A stretch of DNA of 64,000 bases from the NCBI RefSeq assembly GCF_041435095.1, contig NZ_CP108025.1, positions 744,001 to 808,000 of the forward strand, read 5' to 3'. The DNA comes from Kitasatospora sp. NBC_00315. GTDB taxonomy: Bacteria; Actinomycetota; Actinomycetes; Streptomycetales; Streptomycetaceae. This document shows positions 24,959 to 34,190 of this stretch, in pieces; the stretch's first letter is position 1, and each line of letters starts with the position of its first letter. The translations under genes were made by a program, and so were the position numbers. Under the pieces are notes generated by a model, which was not told the origin of the DNA, made no database searches, and was given only the letters and a program-made list of their open reading frames with translations.

Positions 24959-25552
24959 ATGAGTGAGCACGCCGTCTCCGTGACGACCTGGCACCTGGAA
25001 CAGAGCTCCGCCGACGAGGTCCGCCCCGGCCGGGCCCCGGCCGACCTCGGGCTGAGCCTCGTACGCGCCGAGTCGGCCGGCCCGGAGTTCGCCCGTTTCC
25101 TCTACACCGCCGTGGGCGGTGCCTGGTCCTGGACGGACCGCCTGCCGTGGACCTACCGGCAGTGGGAGCAGCACCTCGCCAGGGAGGGTGTGGAGATCTG
25201 GGTCGCCTGGGTGCACGGCTCCCCCGCCGGCTTCGCCGAACTGGAGCCGCACGCCGACGGCGTGGTGGAGATCGCCTACTTCGGCCTGCTGCCGGCCTTC
25301 GTCGGCCGGCGCATCGGCGGACATCTCCTCGGCCGGACCCTCCAGCGGGCCTGGGACCTCGCCGAACGCCACCCCACCCTGCCCGGGACCCGCCTGGTCA
25401 CGGTGCACACCTGCTCACTGGACAGCCCGGCGGCGCTGCGCAACTACGAGGCCCGGGGCATGCGGGTGTGCCGCACCGAGACCGCCGAGCAGCAGATCGG
25501 CACGGCACCCGGCCCCTGGCCGGGAGCACACCGCGACGAACCGACCGAGTGA
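24959..25552 (+). CDS. GNAT-family N-acetyltransferase
   Basis: A 197-residue cytosolic acetyltransferase. The acetyl-CoA loop region is VEIAYFGLLPAFVGRRIGGHLL, followed by the beta5-alpha4 segment (RLVTVHTCSLDSPAALRNYEARGM). The start at 24959 is chosen over the ATG at 24953 because AAGGAG at 24946-24951 is only 1 nt from the earlier codon but 7 nt from the later one. It is divergent from the MFS exporter. The substrate is unknown. Confidence 0.85.
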   Translation: MSEHAVSVTTWHLEQSSADEVRPGRAPADLGLSLVRAESAGPEFARFLYTAVGGAWSWTDRLPWTYRQWEQHLAREGVEIWVAWVHGSPAGFAELEPHADGVVEIAYFGLLPAFVGRRIGGHLLGRTLQRAWDLAERHPTLPGTRLVTVHTCSLDSPAALRNYEARGMRVCRTETAEQQIGTAPGPWPGAHRDEPTE

Positions 25553-25779
25553 GCGAGCGACGGCACGTCCCGCGCGAGCCGGCGACCGGCCCGGGAGCAC
25601 CTCGTCGAGGAGCGGAGATCCGTTGTCGGCCGGGCGCGCGCCGGGGAGGGTGCCCGGCGGAGGGGCGCGCGGGCCTCGCCCGGCGAGGGCCGGAAACCCA
25701 CTTTCGATCGTGGGCATGCCAGGTTAGGAAGGATGCGCGCACACCATCCGGCGCTGCCCCGACGACGAGGAGCCCACCC

Positions 25780-26145
25780 ATGCCCCGCATCCGTACCCTC
25801 TGCATCGCCCTGGGCGGCGCGGCGACCCTGCTGGCCCTCACGGTGCCGCCCGCGCAGGCGGCCCCCGGCGACGTCACCACGGTGTGCGGGAGCACCCTGA
25901 CCCCGAGCGGGTACGTCGACGTGTCCTGGGGCAACAGCTCCAGCTGCGGCTCCACCTTCAGCCCGAACATCAAGCAGATCAAGCAGCTCACCGGCCTGCC
26001 GGTCGGGACGGTGGTCAACGCCTGCGGATCCACCTATCAGCCGTCGGGCTGGATCCAGGTGAGCTCGTACTACAGCAGCAGCTGCCGCTACTCGGCCGTC
26101 CCGAGTCTCAACGACAACGCCTGGCAGCTCAAGCGCGTCTCCTGA
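25780..26145 (+). CDS. Small secreted two-repeat cysteine protein, unknown function
   Basis: A 121-residue exported protein. Residues 1-28 are a clear signal peptide ending in AQA. The mature 93 residues are two copies of one module: CGSTLTPSGYVDVSWGNSSSC (C36 to C56) and CGSTYQPSGWIQVSSYYSSSC (C82 to C102), each with the cysteines 20 apart and a 46-residue period. One disulfide per module is likely. The repeats are Ser/Tyr-rich and free of charge, which suggests a compact surface or matrix protein. The ATG follows GAGGAG. I do not recognise a family. Confidence 0.85.
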   Translation: MPRIRTLCIALGGAATLLALTVPPAQAAPGDVTTVCGSTLTPSGYVDVSWGNSSSCGSTFSPNIKQIKQLTGLPVGTVVNACGSTYQPSGWIQVSSYYSSSCRYSAVPSLNDNAWQLKRVS

Positions 26146-26177
26146 CGCCGAGACCCTCCCCCGGCAACCCGCCCATC

Positions 26178-26214
26178 CCGGCCGACGTGGCCCCGCCGGG
26201 GCCACGTCGGCCGG
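26178..26214 (+). terminator. Terminator of the small secreted protein gene
   Basis: A 17-bp perfect stem (26178-26194 with 26198-26214) closes a 3-nt loop, 32 nt after the stop codon. Confidence 0.8.
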
Positions 26215-27010
26215 CCGGGGAGACCTGAACGGCGGACAGGAGCCCGGACGGGAGTCCCTCCGAGTCCAGCGACAGCTCCACCGTGAGCGGCCGGTGGTGC
26301 GGGATCGGCGCCCGCGGCGTCTGCACGGCGCCCACCGCGCCCCGCCGATTCCGGTCGCGAGCACGTGATCGAAGCGCACCGCCGGGGGGTGCGCGGAAGA
26401 GGTCGGGCGCGGGCCGGATCCCGCCGCCCGCCCGGCGGCCGCGGTCCCCTCGGACCAGCAGCCCGCCGATGTCCCGGCCCGACACGGACGACAGGTGCAC
26501 CACCACTGCCGTGAACGGGCCACGACGGCATTGACCTCGGCCGCAGGACGCACTCCGCGTCCGGCGCCGGAGCGGCGCCGGACTGGCTGATGGTGTACGG
26601 ATTCTGACATTTCAGCAGCTCTCCACCAGTTCGGATATGACGGATTATCAGGTTCCGATTGGGGGTGGCGGCGGTGGCAGGGCTCACGTAGGGTCGGATC
26701 TTGGCACGAGTATCCAGCGCCGGAGACGGGCGGGTACGAATGGGACGACGCTCAGGGGGAGAGCCGTGGTCGAATGACGCCTCCCGTCGAGGAAGCGGGG
26801 CCGGAGCGGCCCACGGGGTTATCGGCGGGGTCGGCCGTTGCGGCTCGACCGCCTTCGCCTCTCGATTTCACGGCAGTTGAGCCAGGAGTTCCTCGGCTCC
26901 ACCCAGGGGATGCAGGCCGGCCCAGGTCGAGTCGGACACGGCCTGGGAGCCGGTCGACGTAATTCAGTTCCGGACAGGGCCTCAACGGGGCACGGAGGGG
27001 AGCCAGTCGT
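26215..27010. other. Long gap before the P450 gene
   Basis: About 800 nt without a convincing gene. The first half (26220-26540) is GC-rich and open on the minus strand but lacks a ribosome binding site and family resemblance. An A/T-richer patch at 26590-26670 (GATTCTGACATTTCAGC, GGATATGACGGATTATC) is the best candidate for a promoter region. The final 20 nt carry the P450 ribosome binding site. Confidence 0.5.
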
Positions 27011-28249
27011 ATGACTCAGGAATCCATCACCGCAGGGGAATCGGTGGGCGAGGAGACCTCGGGGCGAAACAGGGAGCAGCCCGGGCCGGTCTCCCGCTGG
27101 GAGTTCGAGGGCAGTCGGTGGCTGGTGACGGGCCACGAGGCCGTCTGCGCCGCCGCGAAGAACCCGGGGACGTTCTCGTCCCGTCACGATCTGCCGAACG
27201 GGTCCAGCCCCTACCTGGGGGTCATGGTTCCCGCCACTCCCATCCGCGGGGTGCCCACGGAGATCGATGCGCCGCTGCACCAGGAGTACCGCAAGATCCT
27301 CAACTCGCAGTTCTCGCCCACCGTGGTCCGGGCGATGGCTCCGCGCATCCTGGAGTTCACCGACTGGTGCATCGACCAGTGGGTCGGGACCGGTGAGGCC
27401 GACCTCTTCCACGGGCTGGCCAAGCTCGTTCCGACGATGACCGTGCTCGACCTCCTGGGGCTCCCGGTCGCCGACGCGGCCATCGTCGCCGACGCGGCCA
27501 ACCTGAGCGGCGACGACCGGTTCGAGCCGAACAAGGCGTTCGAGCTGCTGTTCGCCCGGATCACCGAGACCATCGCCGCCCGCCGGGAGAAGCCCGAGGA
27601 CGACCTCCTCTCCAGGCTGGTGACCGCCGAGATCGAGGGCCGCCCCTTCACCGACATGGAGTTGGTGGAGCTGAGCTTCACCATGGTCATCGCAGGCGTG
27701 TCCAGTACCGCCCGCCTCGTACTCGGCACCCTCTCGTATCTCGGTGCCCACCCCGACCGGCGAACGGTGCTGATCGAGGACCCGAGCCGGCTGGCGACCG
27801 CCATGGAGGAGTTCCTCCGCTTCTACAGCCCGGCGCCGTTCCAGTCCCGGACGGCGACCGAGGACGTGTGCTTCTACGGCCAGGACATCAAGGCCGGCGA
27901 GTGGGTGGCCCTCAGCTGGGCGGCGGCCAACCGGGACCCCGAGGTCTTCGAGGATCCGACGCAGATCGTCCTCGACCGCACGCCGAACCGGCACCTCGCA
28001 CTGGGCCACGGGATCCACTTCTGCCTCGGCGGTGGCCTGGGCAAGGCGGAGGCCCTCACCATGGTCGAGCGGGTTCTCAGCCGAATCCCCGACTACCGCG
28101 TCCGCGAGGAGAACCGGCCGGCCGACGGCGACGGCGGCCTCGACGGCGCCATCGACTGGGAGGCTCGCATTTCTCGCGCGCTTCCGGTCTCCTTCACGCC
28201 GGGCACTCCTGTCGGCACCGCGTCCTTCAGGCTGAACTCCCTCTTCTGA
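27011..28249 (+). CDS. Cytochrome P450 with a non-standard I-helix motif
   Basis: A 412-residue soluble bacterial P450. The heme-binding loop is LGHGIHFCLGGGLGKAEA with the thiolate C338, and the K-helix ExxR occurs in MEEFLRFYSP. The oxygen-activation motif in the I helix reads A228-G-V-S-S-T233, so the usual acidic residue is Ser and the first Thr is Ser. The heme loop begins with Leu where Phe is usual. ATG 27011 follows GGAGGGG. No ferredoxin or reductase gene is adjacent. The substrate is unknown; the overall pattern resembles CYP107/CYP105-type hydroxylases only loosely. Confidence 0.92.
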   Translation: MTQESITAGESVGEETSGRNREQPGPVSRWEFEGSRWLVTGHEAVCAAAKNPGTFSSRHDLPNGSSPYLGVMVPATPIRGVPTEIDAPLHQEYRKILNSQFSPTVVRAMAPRILEFTDWCIDQWVGTGEADLFHGLAKLVPTMTVLDLLGLPVADAAIVADAANLSGDDRFEPNKAFELLFARITETIAARREKPEDDLLSRLVTAEIEGRPFTDMELVELSFTMVIAGVSSTARLVLGTLSYLGAHPDRRTVLIEDPSRLATAMEEFLRFYSPAPFQSRTATEDVCFYGQDIKAGEWVALSWAAANRDPEVFEDPTQIVLDRTPNRHLALGHGIHFCLGGGLGKAEALTMVERVLSRIPDYRVREENRPADGDGGLDGAIDWEARISRALPVSFTPGTPVGTASFRLNSLF

Positions 28250-28270
28250 GGGCAAGGTCGGCCGATCGGC

Positions 28271-28313
28271 GGTTCTCCGACCACGGACGATCGCCGGTTC
28301 GCCGACCACGGAC
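28271..28313. repeat. 25-bp direct repeat after the P450 gene
   Basis: GGTTCTCCGACCACGGAC and GGTTCGCCGACCACGGAC are spaced 25 bp apart. The function is unknown. Confidence 0.5.
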
Positions 28314-28414
28314 CGTCCGGCCGCGCGGGCCGCCGACCGCAGGAACGCCCGACCGCGGATCGGTTGACGGTCCGGCGTATTCGGCGAGACGACCTCAACC
28401 GCCGTGGAACGGCC

Positions 28415-28452
28415 GCGTGGCAGTACCGGGAGGATTCGCGGTACTGCCACGC
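28415..28452. terminator. Hairpin between the convergent P450 and tautomerase genes
   Basis: GCGTGGCAGTACCG and CGGTACTGCCACGC form a perfect 14-bp stem with a 10-nt loop. It can serve both strands. The other parts of the 28250-28692 gap show no gene. Confidence 0.75.
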
Positions 28453-28692
28453 TTCTGCGTCTCCGGAGAACGGGTCGCCCGATCGCCGGGCACGTTCACG
28501 GTGACGTCCGACAGGCGCATTCCGGAGTTCACCGAACGACCGACCGGTGAACTGCGCACCGCGCCGCCGGGGAATGCCGGCACCGCCGCGCTCGCTCTCG
28601 AAGAAGTACACCGCGCCGCCGTCCGGTCGACCGCCCGCCGGAACGGCCGCACACGCATGCGGACGGCCGTCGCACGTGGTGAGGGCGAGCGG

Positions 28693-28875
28693 TCACTTGT
28701 CCGCGATGAGCTTGCCCGCCGCGGCCCAGCTGTCGGCGGGCACCTCGTGGATCCACACCTGCACGGTCTCGGCCGGGATCTGGTAGGCGTCCACGAAGGC
28801 GTCGGTGATCCGGGCGACCAGGTCGCGCTTGAGCTCGACGGTACGGGGGCCCTGCTGGACGGTGACGATGGGCAT
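28693..28875 (-). CDS. 4-oxalocrotonate tautomerase family protein
   Basis: A 60-residue protein starting MPIVTVQQGP, so the catalytic N-terminal Pro is exposed after Met removal. The beta-alpha-beta unit (DLVARITDAFVDAYQIPAETVQVWIHEVPADSWAAAGKLI) is complete. Members form hexamers and tautomerise 2-hydroxymuconate or related enols, or have dehalogenase-like activity. It lies 117 nt downstream of the LysR regulator on the same strand. The longer in-frame upstream reading is rejected because it would bury the essential proline. Confidence 0.88.
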   Translation of the reverse strand: MPIVTVQQGPRTVELKRDLVARITDAFVDAYQIPAETVQVWIHEVPADSWAAAGKLIADK

Positions 28876-28992
28876 GGTCTGCTCCCTGATCGGTGGCCGG
28901 CGCCCCGGTCGGTTCCGGTGCGCTCTGCCGTCTGGTGCAAGTTCACCGCGGGACACCCCGCTCGACCCAGACCCGAATCACTCTCGCGACGA

Positions 28993-29913
28993 TCACCGAT
29001 CCTGATCGTCGCAGGCCGCAGGTCTCCTGACCTCCGCGCGGCAGGCCTTCAACAGCAGGGCGACCGGGGCGGCGGGGGCGCCGGAGCGGACCAGCAGCGA
29101 GGTCGGCAGCGAAAGACCCGGCGGGGCGAACGGAACGAAGGCGACCCGGGGGATCCGCAGCATCCGGGCGTTGGCTCCGTACACCACCGTCCACATCGGG
29201 GTTCCGGCGCCGATCGCGGCGAGGGTGTCCTGCAGCGATCCGGAGACCGGCCCGGGGATCGGCTCGAACCCGGCCTGCCGGCAGCCGCCGAGCACCAGGT
29301 CGACCAGCGCCGGGTGGTTGCGCCGCTCCGTCAGCCGCAGCGGCAGCGCGGCCAGTTCGGCGAGCGTGACCGAGGGCCGGCCGGCCAGCTCGTGGCGGGC
29401 CGGCACGGCGGCCACCAACTCGTCCTCCCAGAGCGGATGACGGTCGAGGCCCGGGTTCTCCCGGGAGTCCGCGCCCCGGACGAAGGCCGCGTCCAGGCGG
29501 CCGTCGGCGAGCCGGGTCAACCGCTCCTTCAGTGGCAGCGCGTCCAGCTCCACCCGCACACCGGGGGCGCGCCGCTCGAAGACGTCCAGGACGCGATCCA
29601 GGCGCTCGCCGAGGCCGGTGATGGTGGCGAGCCGCAGCACTCCGGCCGTGCCGGTCAGCAGGGCGCCCGCCACCGCACGGGCGGCGTCCTCTGCGGAGAG
29701 CACGGCGCGGGCGGCGGGCAGGAAGGTCTCCCCCGCGGCGGTCAGCCGCACCAGCCTGGGCCCCCGGTCGAACAACTCCAGCTTCAGCTCGCGCTCCAGG
29801 CGGCGGATCTGCTGGCTGACGGCGGGCTGGCCGATCAGCAGCCGCTCCGCCGCCCGACCGAAGTGCAGTTCCTCCGCGACCGTGACGAAGTACCGCAGCT
29901 GCCGAAGTTCCAC
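28993..29913 (-). CDS. LysR-family transcriptional regulator
   Basis: A 306-residue regulator. Residues 1-60 are the helix-turn-helix (ELRQLRYFVTVAEELHFGRAAERL, QPAVSQQIRRLERELKLELF). The rest is the two-lobe periplasmic-binding-like effector domain. The GTG at 29913 is preceded by GGGAGGGG; the long upstream extension is noise. Its likely target is the tautomerase gene just downstream or an unseen divergent gene. Confidence 0.9.
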   Translation of the reverse strand: MELRQLRYFVTVAEELHFGRAAERLLIGQPAVSQQIRRLERELKLELFDRGPRLVRLTAAGETFLPAARAVLSAEDAARAVAGALLTGTAGVLRLATITGLGERLDRVLDVFERRAPGVRVELDALPLKERLTRLADGRLDAAFVRGADSRENPGLDRHPLWEDELVAAVPARHELAGRPSVTLAELAALPLRLTERRNHPALVDLVLGGCRQAGFEPIPGPVSGSLQDTLAAIGAGTPMWTVVYGANARMLRIPRVAFVPFAPPGLSLPTSLLVRSGAPAAPVALLLKACRAEVRRPAACDDQDR

Positions 29914-30228
29914 CGGCCCCTCCCCCGTTCCCGGCCCCGACCGTCCGGACACCGTCCCCGGGCCGCCGCCCGCCGGCCGCCCCCCGACATCCTGCCGTAC
30001 ACCACAGCGGGTGCCCGACCGCCCGGACGCTTCGTGCGGGGCGCGACCGGCGCCGCGCCAGGACCGCACGACGCGGACGGCCGCCGCTCCCCGCGGATGC
30101 CGACGCCCGAAGGTCGGCCCGGCTTGTCCGGCACCTCGAAGCCGCGGTCCATCACGATGGTCGGGTCCACGATGTAGTAGCAGTAGCCGGGCCGCCGGGG
30201 TCGACACCGGCGCCGCCCCCGGACCTCC
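29914..30228. other. Gap upstream of the LysR gene
   Basis: About 315 nt without a supported gene. A short minus-strand stretch near 30085-30190 reads as protein-like (YYYIVDPTIVMDRGFEVPDK) but has no start, ribosome binding site or recognisable family. Confidence 0.4.
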
Positions 30229-30248
30229 GGAGGAGAGCGCTCTCCTCC
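30229..30248. promoter_or_regulatory. LacI-type operator, distal copy, upstream of the GH3 gene
   Basis: A perfect 20-bp palindrome with half site GGAGGAGAGC. The core AGAGCGCTCT differs from the CebR box core GGAGCGCTCC by one base per half site. Confidence 0.6.
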
Positions 30249-30488
30249 CACTGGTCGCCCCGCCTCGCGGGGCAGCACCGAAGCCCGCTGGTGAACCGGG
30301 TGCCGCCGGCCGGCAACGGTGGCCTTGGAGTTCTCCGGCGAACCCGGCAGTCGCCGGACGTGACCGGATGCCGGAACCCGTGGCCGGACGGGAGATCCGT
30401 GGCTGCCGAGGGGCCCGTGACCACCCGGAGTGGGAGCTGCCGCCGGGAGAGGGAGAAGCCACCGACCACGCGAGGAGGGCGGGAGGTC

Positions 30489-30543
30489 TTGACAGGCCCG
30501 CCGCGGTAGGGAAATCTCCGTACCGTCAGGAGAGCGCTCTCCT
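30489..30543 (+). promoter_or_regulatory. GH3 promoter with a second LacI-type operator
   Basis: TTGACA at 30489-30494 with AAATCT 17 nt later is a good promoter. The operator AGGAGAGC/GCTCTCCT at 30528-30543 follows just after the -10 element, where a repressor would block initiation. A half copy (AGGAGAGCGCC) lies near 30729, about 50 nt before the start codon. 30550-30725 is C-rich with no gene. Confidence 0.65.
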
Positions 30544-30778
30544 CTCCGATCGTCCAGCCCGTCCCTGCCGCCGGCCCCACCCCGATCCCCGGCACCCGCA
30601 CCGCCGTCCCACCCCGGCGCAGCCGCCGCCACCGCCGCACCGCCGTCCCACCCCGACACCGGCCCCCACCCCACCGCCGTAGCGGGTACCGGCGCGACGC
30701 GCCGGAGCGGCCGTCAGGACCAGCTGTCAGGAGAGCGCCCGGGCCGCCCCCACGTCCGCACCGCCGTCTGGAGTTCCC

Positions 30779-33700
30779 GTGCCCCGCTGGAAACGCCGGT
30801 CCACCCTTCCCGCAGCTCTCGCCGCCGTCCTGGTCGCCGGAGTCGTCACCGCCGCCGGTGCTCCGGCCCGTGCCGACGCCCAGCCCTGGACCAACGCGGC
30901 CCAGACACCGGCCCAGCGGGCCGACGAGCTGCTCGCCGCGATGACGCAGGCCGAGAAGCTCACCATGCTGCACGGCGGCCCGTCCTGCGGGTACGCCGGC
31001 TGCGTTCCCGCCAACACCCGCCTGGGCATCCCCGCGCTGCACCTCCAGGACGGCCCGGTCGGCGCCGGGGACGGCTGGACCGGCGTCACCCAGTTGGCGG
31101 CGCCGGTGGCCGGGGCCGCCAGCTGGGATCCGGCGCTGATGCAGAGCTACGGCCAGGTGCTCGGCTCCGAGCAGTGGGCCAAGGGCACCAACGTCGTGCT
31201 GGCACCGACCATCAACATCGTCCGTGACCCGCGCTGGGGCCGGGCGTTCGAGTCGCTGGGCGAGGACCCGTACCTGGCCGGTCAGCTCGGGGCGGCCGAC
31301 ATCCTCGGCATTCAGAGCCAGGGCCCGATGGCCCAGGTCAAACACCTGGCGGTCTATAACCAGGAGACCAACCGCAACACCACCGCCGACAACGCGGTCG
31401 TCTCCGACCGGGCCGAGCGGGAGATCTACCTGCCGGCCTTCGAGGCCGCCGTCAAGCAGGGCCAGGCGGCCTCGGTGATGTGCTCGTACTCGGCCGTCAA
31501 CGGCCCCTTCGCCTGCGAGAACGGGCCGCTGCAGAACAGCGTCCTGAAGGGTGATCTCGGCTTCACCGGCTTCATCACGTCGGACTGGGGAGCCACCCAC
31601 TCCACCGTCGCCTCCGCCAACAACGGTCTGGACATGGAGATGCCCGGCGCCGACTACTACGGCACCGCGCTGACCACCGCCGTCGCGAACGGACAGGTCT
31701 CCCAGGCCACGGTCGACGACCACACCCGGCGGATCCTGGTCTCGATGTTCCGCCAGGGCCTGTTCGACCGTGCCAACACCGGCTCGACCGACGCGGTGGT
31801 CACCAGCGACGCGCACGCCGCGGTCGCCCGACAGGTCGCCACCGAGGGCAGTGTCCTGCTGAAGAACGCCTCCTCGGTCCTGCCGCTCGCCTCCTCCGGC
31901 CACTCGGTCGCGGTGATCGGCGACGACGCCGGCGCCGGCGCGATGACCCAGGGCGGTGGCAGCGCGAACGTCAACGCCCCGCACATCGTCACCCCCTACC
32001 AGGGCATCAGGGACCGCGCCGGATCGGGCAGCACGGTGACGTACGCCCAGGGCGTGACGCCGGCCGGCGGGGCACTGCCCGCCGTGCCCACCGGCTACCT
32101 CAAACCGTCCTCGGGCAGCGGCACCGGCCTGTACGGCGAGTACCACAACAGCACCGACCTCTCCGGTCCGGTGGTCACCGCCCGCGTCGACCAGACGATC
32201 GACAACGTCTGGGGCGGGCAGTCCCCCGCCCCCGGGGTCAACACCACCAACTGGTCGGCCAAGTGGACGGGCACCCTGACACCGCCGACCAGTGGCAGCT
32301 ACCAGTTCTCGCTGAACAGCGACGACGGCAGCCGGCTGATCGTGGGGGGCCAGCAGATCGTCAACAACTGGTACAACCAGGGACCGACCACCCGCACCGG
32401 CAGCGTCACGCTCACCGCCGGCCAGCCGGTGAGCATCGAGGTGGACTACTACCAGGCGGGCGGCGGCAGCAACGCCTCGCTCGGCTGGCAGGTGCCCGGC
32501 CAGAACGCGCACGACCAGGCCGTGGCGGCCGCCCGGACCTCGGACACCGCCCTGGTCTTCGTCAGCGACTTCCAGTCCGAGGGCAGTGACCTGCGCACCA
32601 TCGACCTGTCCGCCGAGCAGAACCAGCTGGTCACGGACGTCGCGGCCGTCAACCCGCACACGGTCGTGGTGGTGAACAGCGGCTCGGCCGTGACCATGCC
32701 CTGGGCCGACTCCGTCCAGGGCATCGTGGAGAACTGGTACCCGGGTCAGGAGGACGGCGCGGCGATCGCCGCGCTGCTGTACGGCGACGCCGACTTCTCG
32801 GGCAAGCTCCCCGTCACCTTCCCGAGGTCGCTCGCCGACGTACCCGCCTCGACCACCGCGCAGTGGCCCGGGCAGAACGGCACCGTGCAGTACTCCGAGG
32901 GCGTGGGTGTCGGGTACCGCTGGTACGACGGGCAGAACAGGACCCCGCTGTTCCCGTTCGGCTACGGGCTCTCCTACACCACCTTCGGGTACGGGAACCT
33001 CGCCGTCTCCGCGCCGGACGCCTCGGGCAACGTGAGCGTCGGGTTCGACGTCACCAACACCGGCACCCGGGCGGGGGCCGAGGTCGCCCAGGTCTACGTC
33101 GGGCAGCCGGCCGCCTCCGGCGAGCCGCCGAAGAACCTCCGGGGCTTCCAGCGGGTGACGCTGAACCCCGGCCAGACCCAGCACGTGAGCGTGACGCTGG
33201 ACGCGCGCAGCTTCCAGTACTGGAACAACGGCTGGACCACCGCGACCGGCAGCAACGCCGTGTACGTCGGTGCGTCCTCCCGGGACATCCGGCTGACCGG
33301 GCAGACCACCGTCGGCGCCGGCGATCCGGGCACCGGCAACCCCGGCGGCCAGAGCGCCCTCACCCGGACGGGGTGGACCGCCACCGCGTCCACGGGCACC
33401 GAGGCGCCGGCGAACATGCTCGACGGGAACGCCGCCACCCGCTGGTCCTCCGGGACCGCCATGGCGAACGGCCAGAGCATCACCGTCGACATGGGCGCCA
33501 CCCACAGCATCGACCAGATCGGCCTGGACGCCGGCACCAGCGCCGGCGACTACCCCCGCGGCTACCAGGTCCAGCTCTCCACCGACGGCACCACCTGGAC
33601 GAGCCCGGTCGCCACCGGCACCGGCACCACCGCCCTGGTCACCGCGAGCTTCCCCGCCCAGAACGCCCGCTGGATCAAGGTCACCCAGACCGGGACCAAC

Positions 33701-34150
33701 TCCTCCTGGTGGTCCGTAAGCGAGTTCAACGCCTACACCGCCGGAGGGGTCCCGGCCCCGACCCAGCTGGCCCGCACGGGGTGGACGGCCTCGGCCTCGA
33801 CCGGGACGGAGGCGCCGGCGAACATGCTCGACGGGAACGCCGCCACCCGCTGGTCCTCCGGCACCGCCATGGCGAACGGCCAGAGCATCACCGTCGACAT
33901 GGGCGCCACCCACAGCGTCAGCCGGATCGGCCTGGACGCCGGCACCAGCGCCGGCGACTACCCCCGCGGCTACCAGGTCCAGCTCTCCACCGACGGCACC
34001 ACCTGGACGAGCCCGGTCGCCACCGGCACCGGCACCACCGCCCTGGTCACCGCGAGCTTCCCCGCCCAGAACGCCCGCTGGATCAAGGTCACCCAGACCG
34101 GGACCAACTCCTCCTGGTGGTCCGTCAGCGAGTTCAACGCCTACGGCTGA
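30779..34150 (+). CDS. Secreted GH3 beta-glycosidase with PA14 and two F5/8C domains
   Basis: An 1123-residue exported enzyme beginning with GTG after GGAG. Residues 1-38 are a signal peptide. The GH3 N-terminal barrel contains the nucleophile D269 in FITSDWGATH. A PA14 domain (about 448-575) is inserted in the C-terminal GH3 domain, which resumes at VAAARTSDTALVF. A fibronectin-III-like domain (about 735-840) follows. Two F5/8 type C (discoidin-like) modules occupy about 860-990 and 996-1123 and are almost identical. Beta-glucosidase or beta-xylosidase activity on plant oligosaccharides is likely. The regulation is suggested by the palindromes upstream, and a strong terminator follows. Confidence 0.92.
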   Translation: MPRWKRRSTLPAALAAVLVAGVVTAAGAPARADAQPWTNAAQTPAQRADELLAAMTQAEKLTMLHGGPSCGYAGCVPANTRLGIPALHLQDGPVGAGDGWTGVTQLAAPVAGAASWDPALMQSYGQVLGSEQWAKGTNVVLAPTINIVRDPRWGRAFESLGEDPYLAGQLGAADILGIQSQGPMAQVKHLAVYNQETNRNTTADNAVVSDRAEREIYLPAFEAAVKQGQAASVMCSYSAVNGPFACENGPLQNSVLKGDLGFTGFITSDWGATHSTVASANNGLDMEMPGADYYGTALTTAVANGQVSQATVDDHTRRILVSMFRQGLFDRANTGSTDAVVTSDAHAAVARQVATEGSVLLKNASSVLPLASSGHSVAVIGDDAGAGAMTQGGGSANVNAPHIVTPYQGIRDRAGSGSTVTYAQGVTPAGGALPAVPTGYLKPSSGSGTGLYGEYHNSTDLSGPVVTARVDQTIDNVWGGQSPAPGVNTTNWSAKWTGTLTPPTSGSYQFSLNSDDGSRLIVGGQQIVNNWYNQGPTTRTGSVTLTAGQPVSIEVDYYQAGGGSNASLGWQVPGQNAHDQAVAAARTSDTALVFVSDFQSEGSDLRTIDLSAEQNQLVTDVAAVNPHTVVVVNSGSAVTMPWADSVQGIVENWYPGQEDGAAIAALLYGDADFSGKLPVTFPRSLADVPASTTAQWPGQNGTVQYSEGVGVGYRWYDGQNRTPLFPFGYGLSYTTFGYGNLAVSAPDASGNVSVGFDVTNTGTRAGAEVAQVYVGQPAASGEPPKNLRGFQRVTLNPGQTQHVSVTLDARSFQYWNNGWTTATGSNAVYVGASSRDIRLTGQTTVGAGDPGTGNPGGQSALTRTGWTATASTGTEAPANMLDGNAATRWSSGTAMANGQSITVDMGATHSIDQIGLDAGTSAGDYPRGYQVQLSTDGTTWTSPVATGTGTTALVTASFPAQNARWIKVTQTGTNSSWWSVSEFNAYTAGGVPAPTQLARTGWTASASTGTEAPANMLDGNAATRWSSGTAMANGQSITVDMGATHSVSRIGLDAGTSAGDYPRGYQVQLSTDGTTWTSPVATGTGTTALVTASFPAQNARWIKVTQTGTNSSWWSVSEFNAYG
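33371..34146 (+). repeat. In-frame 408-bp tandem duplication in the GH3 gene
   Basis: The two F5/8C modules repeat at exactly 408 bp (136 codons). From about 33397/33805 to the end the two copies are nearly identical at the DNA level, and differences concentrate at the edges. This points to a recent duplication or active gene conversion. Confidence 0.85.
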
Positions 34151-34190
34151 CTCATGTGAATGCCCGGGAACGCCTATGGCTGACCCGTAC

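Noticed and set aside
26774..26962. A 62-codon open frame upstream of the P450 gene
   Set aside because: The purine-rich sequence before it is about 15 nt from the ATG and the product is Pro/Arg-rich without features of a real protein.
30085..30190. Short minus-strand peptide-like segment (YYYIVDPTIVMDRGFEVPDK)
   Set aside because: It has no start, no ribosome binding site and no recognisable family; at most a relic.
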